Shown piece by piece: positions 53,624-64,000 of a stretch of 64,000 bases of DNA. The first letter of the stretch is position 1; each line of letters begins with the position of its first letter. The notes beneath the pieces were generated by a model, which worked only from the letters and a program-made list of their open reading frames with translations, had not been told where the DNA came from and ran no database searches. A program made the translations under genes and the position numbers. Origin of the DNA: Camelus bactrianus (taxonomy: Eukaryota > Chordata > Mammalia > Artiodactyla > Camelidae); contig NC_133555.1 in assembly GCF_048773025.1 (NCBI RefSeq), positions 38,209,206 through 38,273,205 of the forward strand. Reading direction: 5' to 3'.

Positions 53624-55615
53624 GGGCCAGACTATTGAGGACTCTACTGCATGGAATACAGTCCAAGCCCAGTGGTACTGAGTACAGTATCAAAACCTAA
53701 GAATATGGTTGGCCAATAGGCACATGAAAAGATGCTCAATATTGCTAATTTTCAGAGAAATGCAAATCAAATCTACAATGAGGTGTTACCTCATACCTCT
53801 GGTCAGAATGGCCATCATCAAAAAGTCCACAAACAATAAATGCTGGAGAGGGTGTGAAGAAAATGGAACCCTCCTACACTGCTGGTGGGAATGTAATTTG
53901 GTGCAGCCACTGGAGAACAGTACAGAGTTTCCTTAAGAACTAAAGCTAGACTTACCACATGATCCAGCAATCCCACTCTTGGGCATGTATCTAGAGAAAA
54001 CTCTTTAATTCGAAAAGATACATGCACCTCAGTGTTCATAGCAGCACTGTTCATAACAGCCAAGACATGGAAGCAACTTAATGTCCACTGACAGATGACT
54101 GGATAAAGAAGTTGTATACACACACACACACATACACACATAATGGAATACTACTCAGCATAAAAAACGAATGAAATAATGCCATTTGCAGGAACATGGA
54201 TGGACCTAGAGATTATCATACTAAATGAAGTAAGTCAGACAAAGGCAAATATCATATGATATCACTTATATGTGGAATCTAAAAAAATGATACAAATGAA
54301 CTTATTTATAAAATAGAAACAGACTCACAGACATAGAAAACAAATTATGGTTACCAAAGGGGAAAAGTGGGTCAGCGAGGGATAAATTGGGAGTTTGGGA
54401 TTAGGAGATACAAAGTACTATATACAAAATAGATAAACAATAAGTCCTACTATATAGCACAGGCAACTACATTGAGTATCTTATAATAATCTATAATGAA
54501 AAAGAATATTAAAAATGTATAACTGAATCACTGTGCTGTACATCAGAACCTAACACAACATTGTAAATCTACTAAACTTCAATAAAAATAAAAAATTTTT
54601 TTAAAAATTAAGAATAGGGTGGCAACTCCTGCAGCACCTTTAGAAAGTTGGGCTGGCAAGAGTATGCTATAGACGCACCCTCAGAAATTTTTGTGGACCT
54701 GGAGCCTGCTCTCATAGATGCCAGTGGCTGCTGCACAGTAAAAACAAACAAGCAAAAAAACATTGATCCAATGCTGGAGTTTATACAGAAACTGACAGAG
54801 CAATGCATAGGGCTATAGGACTTCATGATCTTCCCCCAACTCTAGGGGTAGTTCTGGCCCACACTTCCCTGTGCTGCTGGTGGAGGAGCTGTCCTTGACT
54901 GTGGCAAGAAGTCCATGCTGGAATCAGCCATCCACACAGCCCCTGGGTGCTGCCAGCAGTGAAGAAACCCTGCTGCTTCATTGTGACTACCACACCATCC
55001 TAGAGCTCTTGGACTATGTCTCCTTGGTGGACATTAAGGCCAACATCTGTTGATGCAACCTGTACCTGGACAGCTCCTCCTATGCCAACCTCAATCACTG
55101 CCTCCCTGTCCTTTGGTGGTGCCCTGAGCAGCAGAACTCTCAGAGTTCCAGGCCAACCTGGCGCCCTATTTCCAAATCTATTTCTTTTTGGTAATGTACT
55201 TACCAAATATCTTGATTGAGTAGTACTTATTTTGGGAGGTCACTAGCACCTGTTTAGAACTCTCCAATCAGATAGTCAGGTGTGACACTCAGCAGGGCAA
55301 GTACATAGCTGCTCTGCATGCTCCACCCCAGGCTGTGGAGTCCAAAGAACTAATGCTGCCATTATACCACTGAGACCAAGTGTGTTATACAAGTTGATGA
55401 CTGGTGCCCCACTGGTTTCAAGGTTGACTTTAATTTCTAGCCCCTTAGCAGTGATTCCTAAGAAAATGCTGAACAATATACCACAGTCATCATAGGGGTC
55501 TGGGCCTTTATCACAAGTCTGCCAAGCTAGCATTTGCAAACCGGAATGAGGGTGAGGGCATGGAGGGTTTTCTGAGGACCACAATGGTCTGACTGCCCTA
55601 TAAATGTTTAAAAAG
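53624..55615 (+). pseudogene. Alpha-tubulin processed pseudogene, split by an L1
   Basis: Recognisable alpha-tubulin sequence runs without introns. 53,624-53,710 resembles codons for [20 protein letters not shown] onward ('gactctactgcatggaatac'). The rest continues at 54,609-55,615: FVDLEPALID at 54,688; LEFIQKLTEQC at 54,777; DCGKKSMLE at 54,897; ANLNH near 55,085; KYIAALHAP, VDDWCPTGFKVDF near 55,400; and a degraded MEEGEFSE-like end at about 55,560. Many stops and frameshifts break the frame. With no introns it is a retrocopy of a spliced mRNA. An L1 at 53,711-54,608 interrupts it, flanked by a short direct repeat. The exact paralogue cannot be told, and the ATG end is unclear before 53,624. 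Confidence 0.85.
53711..54608 (+). mobile_element. 5'-truncated L1 inside the tubulin pseudogene
   Basis: It starts in the C-terminal part of ORF2 ('atgaaaagatgctcaatatt'), continues with 'tgctggtgggaatgtaattt', 'tgatccagcaatcccactct', 'catggatggacctagagatt', and ends with the 3' UTR and an A/T-rich tail at about 54,580-54,608. A direct repeat ('taagaatatggttgg' at 53,698 and 'taagaatagggtgg' at 54,609) fits a target-site duplication. A (CA)n run sits at 54,116-54,140. Confidence 0.88.
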
Positions 55616-55756
55616 TGTTGTAATTAAAAGAGTAAGAAAGCAATTGTGGCAGGGAAGTAATAATAATGACATGGGATGGTAAGAGAAAATGGTAGCTGGA
55701 TGAAGGGAAGGGGCTGGATACCAATCAGATGTGTGACTTTAGGTGGGAAAAAAAAA

Positions 55757-55930
55757 ATCACATGCTTAGGGCTTGTCAGATTGTAATCTGCTGCAGACCT
55801 CCTGTGGATCTTGTTAAGTGGCCAATTCTAACTCTGTAGTTCTGGAGTGGGGTCTGAGATTCTCTATTTCTAACCAGCTCCCAGGGATGCCTGTGCCCCT
55901 ACTGCCAGTCAGCAGACTGCTCTTCAAATT
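55757..55930 (+). mobile_element. MER5A-like hAT DNA transposon remnant
   Basis: Core text 'ggagtggggtctgagattct' and 'tctaaccagctcccaggga' matches the MER5A centre. Short, old, non-coding. Confidence 0.6.
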
Positions 55931-56479
55931 ACAAAGCTCTGGAGCAGCCCATCCACTGGAACTTCCTGCAGTCATGAAACTGTTCTCAACCCCCACTTTG
56001 CAATATGCTAGCCTGAGCCACATGTACGTATGGAACATTTGCCTAGTGTGACTGAATTTTTAATTTTAATTAAGTTTTAAAAGCCACATGTGGCTAATGC
56101 TATCATGTTGGACAGCAAGGTCTGGGTCTTATATTCCTCATCTGTGAAAATGAGAGCTTGAGATTAGACGATTCCCAATGTCCCTTCAGACGATCTATGC
56201 TTCCACGTTGTCCTTTTCAAAGGGTGAGTGGAGGGCCAAGAGAGGAATTTGAAGAGGGCACAGATATTAAAGCCTGTAGTAAAGCATGAAGGGTTGAGAG
56301 CCCTTCCATTGTGGTTAGGGGAAGAAGAGCATGGTCTCCCAGGGGCTGGATTTTAGAACTCAGTGGTAAGCTGCCCTCTGGAGACAGGAGACTGACTAGT
56401 CAGTGAGTGTCAGTTGAACTCTCAGAACCAGAGAAAAGGCCTTCAGCAAGGTGGAAATGCTGGGCCATAAAGGAAAAGA

Positions 56480-57300
56480 GTGATTAATTTAACCACATCC
56501 AAATTTAAGACATCTGTGTGAAAAAGACACTAAAACACAATGCAAAAATATGGAACAGACAGGAAAAATCTATTTAAAAATGAAAAAAAATTGGAGGGGA
56601 GAGGTAATTAGGTTTGTTTGTTTATTTGTTTATTTATTTATCTGTCTATTTATTTATTGTTGATGGAGGGACTGGGGATTGAACCCAAGACCTCGTGCAT
56701 GCTAGGCACGCGCTCTACCAGTGAGCTCTACCCTTCCCCGTAAAAATTTGTTTTGGAAATGTTAAGAAACCAAGGTTTAATCTCTTCAGCATGTAAAGAA
56801 AAACTGAAAAAAGGAGAAATAGAAAATAGAGTAAAAAACAAACCCTCAGAGGAGAAAACCCTCAAGCCATAAACAATCACAAGATGCCCCACTCATCTGT
56901 AATCAGGAAATGCAAGTTGAAACCATGATAATGTAAATGGGAAAGGCTCATAGTTCTAAATTTTGGCAAGAACCTGGGTCAATGGAGAATGTCTCTACTC
57001 AGTTGGTGAGAGTGCCAAACTGATAACAGCCATCTGGAAAATAGTTTGAGAGTTACCTGTTGAAAAATGTAAAACTAATGTAACCCCTGGCCCAGCAATT
57101 TAACTTCTGGGGGGTCTGGCCTTTCTCATGTGCACATAGAGATATATAAAAGGATATTCCCTTCAGCATTCTAGTAGCAAAAAAAAAAAAAAATTAATAA
57201 GAATGCCCATGATTAAATAAATTCTAGTACCCCTATAATATGAAATACTGTGGCAGCAATTAAGAAAATGAAATAAATCTATATATACTAATATAGAAAG
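56480..57300 (+). mobile_element. Old L1/HAL1-like ORF2 end, interrupted by a SINE
   Basis: The parts at 56,480-56,594 and 56,741-57,300 resemble the end of an old L1 or HAL1 ORF2 ('aatcaggaaatgcaagttga', 'gagaatgtctctactcagtt', 'ctggcccagcaatttaactt'). A Vic-1 SINE sits between them, so it came later. An A-run lies at about 57,180. Confidence 0.6.
56595..56740 (-). mobile_element. Vic-1-type tRNA-Ala SINE
   Basis: Full-length in reverse: head 'ggggaagggtagagctcact' on the minus strand, B box 'ggttcaatcc', long (AAAT)n/(AAAC)n linker and the 'cctaattacctctcccc' tail. Short AAAAATT sequences on both sides could be a weak target-site duplication. Confidence 0.92.
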
Positions 57301-57309
57301 CTCTCCAGA

Positions 57310-57605
57310 GCATATGTAGAAAAAGCAAAATCCATGAACTCACCAAAAGTTGGTTCTTTGATATTCATGAAATTGATAAATAGCTAGCTAACTGGTCAAG
57401 AGAGAAAAAGAAGGCACAAGTGAACAATATCAGGTCTGGAAAAGAGGATGTCACTACAGATCCTACCAACATTAGAAAGATAGTCAAGCAACTTTACAAA
57501 GAGCTTATGCCAATAAATTTGACAACTTAGATAAAGAAGACAAAATATTTAGAGAACATAACTTGCCCAAACTGACCAGATGAAATAGAAAACCTGAATA
57601 GCTCA
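57310..57605 (+). mobile_element. Old L1 ORF2 N-terminal fragment
   Basis: It resembles the beginning of the reverse-transcriptase region of L1 ORF2 ('agttggttctttgatattca', 'aattgataaatagctagcta', 'ctttacaaagagcttatgcc'). Its order relative to the ORF2-end fragment on its left is inverted for a single plus-strand element, so these are separate insertions or a rearranged one. Confidence 0.6.
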
Positions 57606-57689
57606 ATATCTATTTTTAATTGAGTATGTTGAATTTTTTAAAATTCTCATGAAAAGAAGTATTTTTTCAAATAATTGACTGCCCCTTAT

Positions 57690-58145
57690 AGTACAATAAG
57701 ATGGCTACAAATTTGTTACCGCTTCTCAACATCAAGAGTTGGAGTTTATTTTTCCTCCCCTTCAATCTCAGCTGTGACTTGTTTTTACCAATAGAATGTG
57801 ACAGAAGTGATGCTCTGTAATTTCCAAGGCTGGAACTTAAGAGATCTGTAGCTTCATTTTTGGTTAATCAACTGTGGTGGCAAATGCTGGAGGAAGGTCT
57901 GCTAGCCACATGGGGAGAGGCACCAGACTAGTGAGTGAAGCCTTCTAAGAATTTCCAGCCTATCCACCTGCCACCTGAATGCAGCTGAGTGAATGACACC
58001 AGCTGACACCAAGTGGACTAAAATAACTGCCCAGATGAGCTTGGATTCCTGACCTACAGAATTTTGAAAAAATAAAACAGCACTTGTTTTTAACCCCTGT
58101 ATTTTGAGGTAGTTTGTGATGTAGCAATAGGTCATTGAATCACCC
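57690..58145 (+). mobile_element. MLT1-type solo LTR (ERVL-MaLR fossil)
   Basis: It resembles older MLT1 subfamilies: 'ccaatagaatgtgacagaag', 'cagatgagcttggattcctg' and the terminal 'gtagcaataggtcattgaat'. No internal genes are attached. Mammal-wide and old. Confidence 0.65.
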
Positions 58146-58254
58146 TTGAATCGTATAGTGATGACCTTTGACCTCATAGTTTTGTCTGATGCTGCTGTTT
58201 CATGTACTAAATTATGTAGTTGATTTATTGAGTTATTTTTTTCACAAATCATTT

Positions 58255-59640
58255 TTTTTTTAAAAAAAACTCTTGAGATAATGGCAGATTCACATGCAGT
58301 TTTAAGAGTAATTCCCACAGATTTAAAGATCCCGTGTATCCTTTATCAGTTTCCTCTTGTGGTAGCATCTTGAAAAACTACAGTACAGTATCACAGTCAG
58401 AGTATTAACATTGATGTACTAAAAATACAGAACATTTCCATCACCACAAGAATCCCTCATGTTGCCCTTTTATAGCCACACCCACTTCTTTCCTACACAC
58501 ACAACCCCTCCATCCTTAACTTCTGGCAACCATGATCTGTCTATAATTTTGTCATTTTGAGAACATTATATATAAATGGAATCATATAGTATGGAACCTT
58601 TTGAGGTTGACTTTTTTGTCTCAGCATAATTTCTTGGAGATTCATTAAAGCTGTCATGTGTGTGAACAATTTGTTCCTTTTTATAGCTGAGTAGTTTTCC
58701 AGGGTTGAATGTACCACAGTTTGTTTAATCAGTCACCTGTTGAAGGACATCTGGGTGGTTTTCAGTTTTTTGGAGATTACCTATAAAGCTGCCAGAGATA
58801 TTCAAGTACAGGTTTTTGTGTGAACCTAAGCTTTCATTTTTCTGAGGTAAAATGCCCAGGAGGGTAATTGCTGGGTCACATGATAGTTGCATATTTAGGG
58901 TTTTTTTTTTTTTTTTAAGAAATTGCCAAACTGTTTTCAAGAATGGCTGTACCATTTTCTGTTCCCAAAGTCAAAATGTAATTGATCTAAGTTCTCCACA
59001 TCTTCACCAACATTTGGCGTTGTCTCTATTTTTTATTTGAGCCATTCTCATAGGTGTGTGGTGTCCCATTGTGGTTTTAATTTGCCTTTCCCTGACGACT
59101 AGTGATGCTGAGCATCTTTTCACATGCTATTTGCCATATGTATATTCTTCTAGATGAAATGTCTGTTCATGTGTCTTTTGCCCATTTTCCAACTGTTTAG
59201 TTTTGAGAATTTTTTTTTTCTCTAGACACTAATCCCTTGTCAGATATGTGGTTTGTGAATATTTTCTCCCATATGCATCTTGTCTTATCCCTTTCACATG
59301 GGCTTTTGCAGAGAAGACATTTTTTAATGAAATCCAATGTATTGGTTTGTTTTATGGCTTATGCTTTTGGTGTTGACTGAGAATTATTTGTCTAACCTTG
59401 AAGAAGACCTTTCCTCTTTTATCTTTTTCTAAAAGTTGTATGGTTTTACATGTTACATTTAGGTCTGTGATCCATTTTGAGTTAATATTTGTAAAAGTGA
59501 GGTTTGGGTCAAAGGTTTTTGTTTGTTGCTTATGGATAGCCAGTTGTTCCAGCACCATTTGTTGAAATCATCAATGGTTTTACTAGGCAGTCTCTTATGC
59601 TCTTATAAAGAATGTCTGATGTGTGAATAATGATAGATAT
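58255..59640 (-). mobile_element. Old L1 (L1M-type), 3' UTR and ORF2 end
   Basis: In reverse orientation, from the left: the 3' UTR with 'gataatggcagattcacatg' and 'aacttctggcaaccatgatc', then the end of ORF2 with 'tgctgggtcacatgatagtt', 'ttgccaaactgttttcaaga' and 'cttgtcagatatgtggtttg'. It is dead, with no long frame left. Confidence 0.8.
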
Positions 59641-59845
59641 TTTTCAGGGTGAGGTTAGTAGTGATGCACACAGAAATGTGGTGCTCAAATCTCTCTTCAA
59701 GGAAGGACTTACTACCCCAGCTTCTAGAGTGAGAGTTTCAATGGAACAGCTTCCAGTTTCCTAGTCCACAGAGAGCTGCCTCACTAAGGCATGGCTCACG
59801 GATGGAGGTAGAGAGGTAAAGGACCAACCAAAGTGGGACAATTCT

Positions 59846-59970
59846 TTTTTGGGGGCAGGGGGTAATTTATTTATTTTATTTATTTATTTTTAGAGGCAGC
59901 ACTGGGGATTGAACCCAGAACCTCATGCATGCTAAGCATACACTCTACCACTCGAGCTATACACTCCCCT
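59846..59970 (-). mobile_element. Vic-1-type SINE with perfect 18-bp target-site duplication
   Basis: On the minus strand it has the tRNA-Ala-like head 'ggggagtgtatagctcgagt', B box 'ggttcaatcc' and an (AAAT)n linker. The flanks are identical 18-mers, CCAAAGTGGGACAATTCT, at 59,828-59,845 and 59,971-59,988. The perfect duplication points to a recent insertion. Confidence 0.96.
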
Positions 59971-60864
59971 CCAAAGTGGGACAATTCTGATAAGCCATTT
60001 CTGCTCCAGAACTCCCTGTGGCTGAGGCTGTCCAGCCTGCATCCCAGCTCACCTTCTCCCTCTGCCCAATCCCTCTTTCCCCACTCCTTCCCACAGGGCA
60101 AACCGTGAACACTAAACTCTGTCTCAGAGACCGCTTCCTGCAGATTCCAAACTGTGACACTCGTGTGCATTTTTATTTAATAAGCATGACATTAGGCTTC
60201 TGCTGAGAGTGGTGGAAAGGTTATAATTGATGGGGTTTATACTGCTATTATAGAAATCAATCACAACAGGAAAGCTTTCATCAGAAAGTTTACACCACTG
60301 CCAGAAAGGAAGTGAGCTGAAAGGTAGGGAAAGGATGGGTGTGAGTGGCAGCATTAGCACAGGCATACATATAAAAGGAAGGTCACAGGGGAGAGTCAGT
60401 AAGAGTTGTGTGATGGTTTGCAGTGGTTCCAACACTAGGAAGGTAGATGTATGGGTGAGTATCCAGACATACAACAAGGCCAAATCTCCCCCTCAACATG
60501 TAGTCAAAAATCAGGTAGACAGAACCCTTGAAATAATCTCCAAGCTTATACCAGCTCCCATTCTAATGTCTTTCTAAAACTTTTAATGACTCCTTTAATG
60601 ACTTACAGAAGGAAGTTATAGAAGTGGTTGTCCAGTTTCAACCTCAAATGCCATTGGAGTTGGGGGCAGGAAAGAGAGAGGAAAGGAAGAAGGCAGAGGG
60701 GGTGGATTCAATTTGCAATCATGTCTCCTGGCCCCAGGATATTTGAAGTTGTGATGATTTGGGGAGAGAATTTAAATAGTGTCTCTTTTCTCCACCTTCC
60801 ATTTCATTTGATTACAGTAGACGTGTCCTAGATTTTTATTTTCAGTAGAATCAGTGTTTTTTAA

Positions 60865-60990
60865 AAATTTTTCTTTATTGAAGTACAGTCATTTACAGTG
60901 TGTCAATTTCTGGTGTATAGCACAATGTCCCAGTTATGCATATACGCACATATATTCGGTTTCATGTTCTTTTCCAGTATCATTTTTCAT
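60865..60990 (-). mobile_element. L1 3' tail fragment
   Basis: Same L1 3' end as the short copies at 1.6, 2.3 and 4.6 kb, here only about 125 bases ('ttgaagtacagtcatttaca', 'tctggtgtatagcacaatgt'). Confidence 0.75.
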
Positions 60991-61767
60991 TCTCATTAAA
61001 GGTTCAGTGTTTTTAAAAAGGATTTTTTCCCACCTTATTTCATATCTTTTGACTTTTATCTGGTTGTTTTTTTCTGATCAGTCCATGCTGAAATAACAGG
61101 CATCCTCATAAACCAGGAGAAAATGTTGCCCTCCAAAATGTTGACACTGCAAATGTCAGTTGCCTTTCTTGTGTTTGAATTTTCAAGAGCAAAACCCGTC
61201 TATGTAGTCATTATGCCACTGAACATTTGCAGCAGGGGCAGGTTTATACAGTAGCAGAAAGAAAGTGTTCATACCCATAATTCCCTCTGACATTTATGTT
61301 GCCTGTTTATTTACCCCCTCACTGTCTCAAAAATGCAGCCTTCAGTTTAATACAGTTTATTGAATATCCATTCCGTTTAGTCTGCACTTGAGGCAGAAAA
61401 CAAACAGCAATTGGTGTCTTGGCTCTATTACATTTTCTGACAAGTGGGAAATATCTGTGTGTGATGCAATAAATACTTGGTTCTAAGTAATTCAGCAAAT
61501 TGGCTTATTTAGCTTCAGCTCTGCAGGGATGTGCAGAGGGAACAATTTTCACCCGTCATCGATTCCACACTGAAATCTGTTATGATTGTGTATGCCCGCA
61601 GCTGGAAGAACTTTGTGGTGGTCTGAGTGAATGAGCAGTTATGAAAATGCTGTTCTGCGTCAGTGCAAAACTAGCAGTGATCTTATTGCTTGCCTATGGT
61701 GCTGGAGCTGGCTCTTGTCAGTTCATGAGCATCTACTGTTAAATATACAAGAATGTTGTGACCTGGG

Positions 61768-61882
61768 TTGGGGAGGGTATAGCTCAGCGGTAGAGTGCGT
61801 GCTTAGCATGCAGGAGGCCCTGGGTTCAATCCCCAAGACTTCCACAGAAATAGATAAACCTAATTACCTCCCCCCTAATTTT
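61768..61882 (+). mobile_element. Vic-1-type tRNA-Ala SINE, well preserved head
   Basis: The head keeps A box 'tatagctcagcggtagag', the anticodon region 'gcttagcatgc' (AGC) and B box 'ggttcaatcc', followed by the tail 'cctaattacctccccccta'. It looks close to tRNA-Ala(AGC), but the tail shows that it is a SINE, not a tRNA gene. Confidence 0.95.
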
Positions 61883-61889
61883 TTTTAAA

Positions 61890-63500
61890 GAGATTTAAAA
61901 AAGTATTTTGTGAGCTGGATGTTAAACTTCTGGGACTTTGAAATTGGGAGTATTTACACCCCAGAAATTGGCAATCACTTCAAAATCGGGGCTCTTTTTT
62001 TGTTTGTTTTTGAGAGCTTATTTACCAACACACGGTTGCCTACTCTAGCTCAGTGTAAGAGAGTTACGAAGCAGATGGCAGGCTAAGAAATTAAGGTTTC
62101 ACAGGGAGAAGGGAATAAACACAAGTTCACTAAAAATACGCAAAGCCATGGATGACGAAGGTATAACAACTTTCTGTAAAGGTACACAGGTAGAGAACAG
62201 CACATTTAAGCCCTGGAAACTGAGCCCTGGTTATTAGATCAAACCAGTGGGGTAATGATTTATGAAAGTGAGTCTCAAACAAGGCTGGTTTTTTTTGTAG
62301 TCGAAGTATACAGCACAAATCCTAATGATTAGCACAAAACGAACACACCCACGTCAGCACAATCCGGATTATGAAGCAAATTTTCTAGGAGAAAAAACAG
62401 GGCACCCTGATAGAGATGAATGGAGCAGACAATCCAGGGAGGCCCACGACAGAAGCCATGTTGCGCAGCTTCACAACACATCTGAACGTCACGTGATCTT
62501 AATAGATGCTGCAAATCAGTTTATGAAGACTCTCTTTTTAGCTGTGCTGATGAACATACATTTAATAGCTAAATTTAGGGCTTTTCTTCTTTGAAACTTG
62601 AAGGTGTTGCTTAGCTACCCTCATCTCTTTTTAATGTTGCCTCTGATTTAATGTAATTTCTTCAACTGCAGGTAAGGAAAACGGGCTGTTATTAGATATC
62701 TTCTGGGTTCCGTAACACACACAATATGTATATGGCTATCTGCTACTTTAGTATTATTAACAAATCAGTCTCCCCAAACTAGACATTTAAACTGCCATTT
62801 ATGTACATATGTGCATTATTTGGGGGGAAATTACATGTAAACAAAAGTGATCATTTTAGTGATAATTAACACATGTAGCTATACTAGATTGAAAATCATT
62901 TTTTGTCATAACATTTTATTTTTTCAGTACAATCAAACCTTTCAAGCCAAAAGTACACAGTAGCGTGAGATGATGCTAAACTAATCTACCAAAATACTTA
63001 ACTCTCAGTAGTGAGCCCATCCTGTAAGCCTCGTTTTCTCCAGCAGAGCTTCCAGTTCACCACATCTGAATCTGGTCACGCAGCATTGGACCAACATTAG
63101 GGTTCTAGTCAGTGTCTGTAATTGGTTATATTTTCATTAATTTGCTGACCAACTTTCACTGAGGTTGGTCCTTTCTCACCCGAAGTATGATGATTCCTTG
63201 AGAATGGAGATGTGTCTTCTAATTCCTTTATAAATCCCAGAAGTATTTAGAACTTTATTGTAATCTATAAACTGTGGGGACCAAGTAAACCCCTTCTCTT
63301 GACTGAGTTACAGCCAGGTTTAAATAACAACAGCAAGAATGAAAAATGCTACCTGATTAAGCCAGATGATCTTTCCATCACTCTAAACAACTTACATAAT
63401 TTCCATCCTACAAATGGGAAATCAGGAAATAGAGAGGTTCCATTGCTTACCAGCAATTACACAGAGAGACAGTAGAGTTACCAGATCACACTTGGGTCCA
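61890..63500. other. Intergenic, no recognised gene
   Basis: No coding sequence is supported. A weak MIR-like stretch in reverse orientation lies at about 63,385-63,500. Poly-T runs occur at about 61,996 and 62,289. Nothing else can be named. Confidence 0.4.
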
Positions 63501-63509
63501 CAGTAAAGC

Positions 63510-64000
63510 CAATCTACTGACACCAGGTTGTGCTGAAGGAAAGTACAGCGTTTATTGCAGGGCACCAAGGAGTCTAGGTCGCTAGTGCTTAAAAGACTCA
63601 ACCTCCCCAAAGGCTTTCAGGCAAAGGTTTTTAAAGATTTGGTGAGGGTGGGGGATTGTGGGGTGTGTGGTCAGCTTGTGGATGTTCTTCTGATTCGTTG
63701 GTGGTGAGGGAGTCAGGCATCAACATTGTCAACCTTCTGGTTCCAACTGGTCTGGGGGTCAGTGTGCTTGTAGTCATCATACAGTGAACTTCTTCCACCT
63801 GGTGGGGGTTTTAGTCTCTGCAAAACAGCTCAAAGGACATGGCTCAGAATATTATCAATAGCCCATAAGGAGGAACTAAAAGTCCTTGACTTTGTTTAAT
63901 GGCTAAACTATTAAGTGTTTTGTCTGGCTTGACTGTTTTCCTTTTTTTCTGCGTTTTCTCTCTTCTCTGATTACATATACTCTTTGGAACTCAGGGAAGC
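63510..64000 (-). mobile_element. Probable retroviral LTR (ERV fossil), runs off the window
   Basis: The reverse complement carries an AATAAA signal near 63,555 in an R-like position, and the sequence to its right resembles a known artiodactyl ERV LTR from memory ('ggcaccaaggagtctaggtc', 'gtgggggttttagtctctgc', 'ctcagaatattatcaatagc'). The other end and any internal region lie beyond 64,000. Confidence 0.5.

Noticed and set aside
57902-58318. 138-codon minus-strand frame
   Set aside because: It lies across an MLT1 LTR and the start of an old L1, so it is a chance frame through repeats.
61768-61842. tRNA-Ala(AGC) gene
   Set aside because: The head looks like a tRNA with both promoter boxes, but the acceptor stem is imperfect and the sequence continues into the Vic-1 SINE tail (linker plus cctaattacctcccc).

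Overview
This is a vertebrate nuclear genome window, almost certainly from a camelid (camel, llama or alpaca). It carries a split mammalian gene with consensus splice sites, mammal-wide old repeats (MIR, L2, MER5A, MLT1, L1M), and several copies of a short tRNA-Ala-derived SINE whose head reads like tRNA-Ala and whose tail ends in a TAATTACCTCCCC-type motif. I recognise that SINE as the camelid Vic-1 type. No bacterial, phage or CRISPR structure is present.

One protein-coding gene lies wholly inside the window, on the minus strand: ABHD5 (CGI-58), the lipid-droplet co-activator of the triglyceride lipase ATGL/PNPLA2. All seven coding exons can be read between 52,249 (ATG) and 20,794 (end of stop). 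Every intron is GT-AG, the phases agree, and the spliced frame gives 349 codons plus TAA, the length of human ABHD5. The start lies in a CpG island (about 51.69-52.48 kb) with two NRF1-type palindromes just upstream of the ATG.

Layout. 0-20.8 kb is the 3' flank: repeats (L1 tails, MLT1 LTRs, L2, MIR, MER5A, and a dense block of old minus-strand L1 at 14.2-18.4 kb), then the probable 3' UTR (about 19-20.8 kb). 20.8-52.2 kb is ABHD5. Its 18-kb first intron holds a nearly full-length but decayed L1 (about 38.23-43.65 kb), a Vic-1 SINE and a younger truncated L1 with target-site duplication close to the promoter. 52.5-64 kb is the 5' flank. It contains a decayed alpha-tubulin processed pseudogene that a later L1 split in two, old L1 pieces, an MLT1 LTR and three Vic-1 SINEs, one with a perfect 18-bp target-site duplication. 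A retroviral-type LTR may run off the right edge.

No new multi-gene system is visible. The observations most worth following are the L1-in-pseudogene nesting, the NRF1 pair, the Cys-to-Arg change at the exon 2/3 junction, the perfect alternating purine-pyrimidine tracts, and the set of short L1-tail-only copies. Repeat family names come from memory of consensus sequences; their boundaries are approximate.
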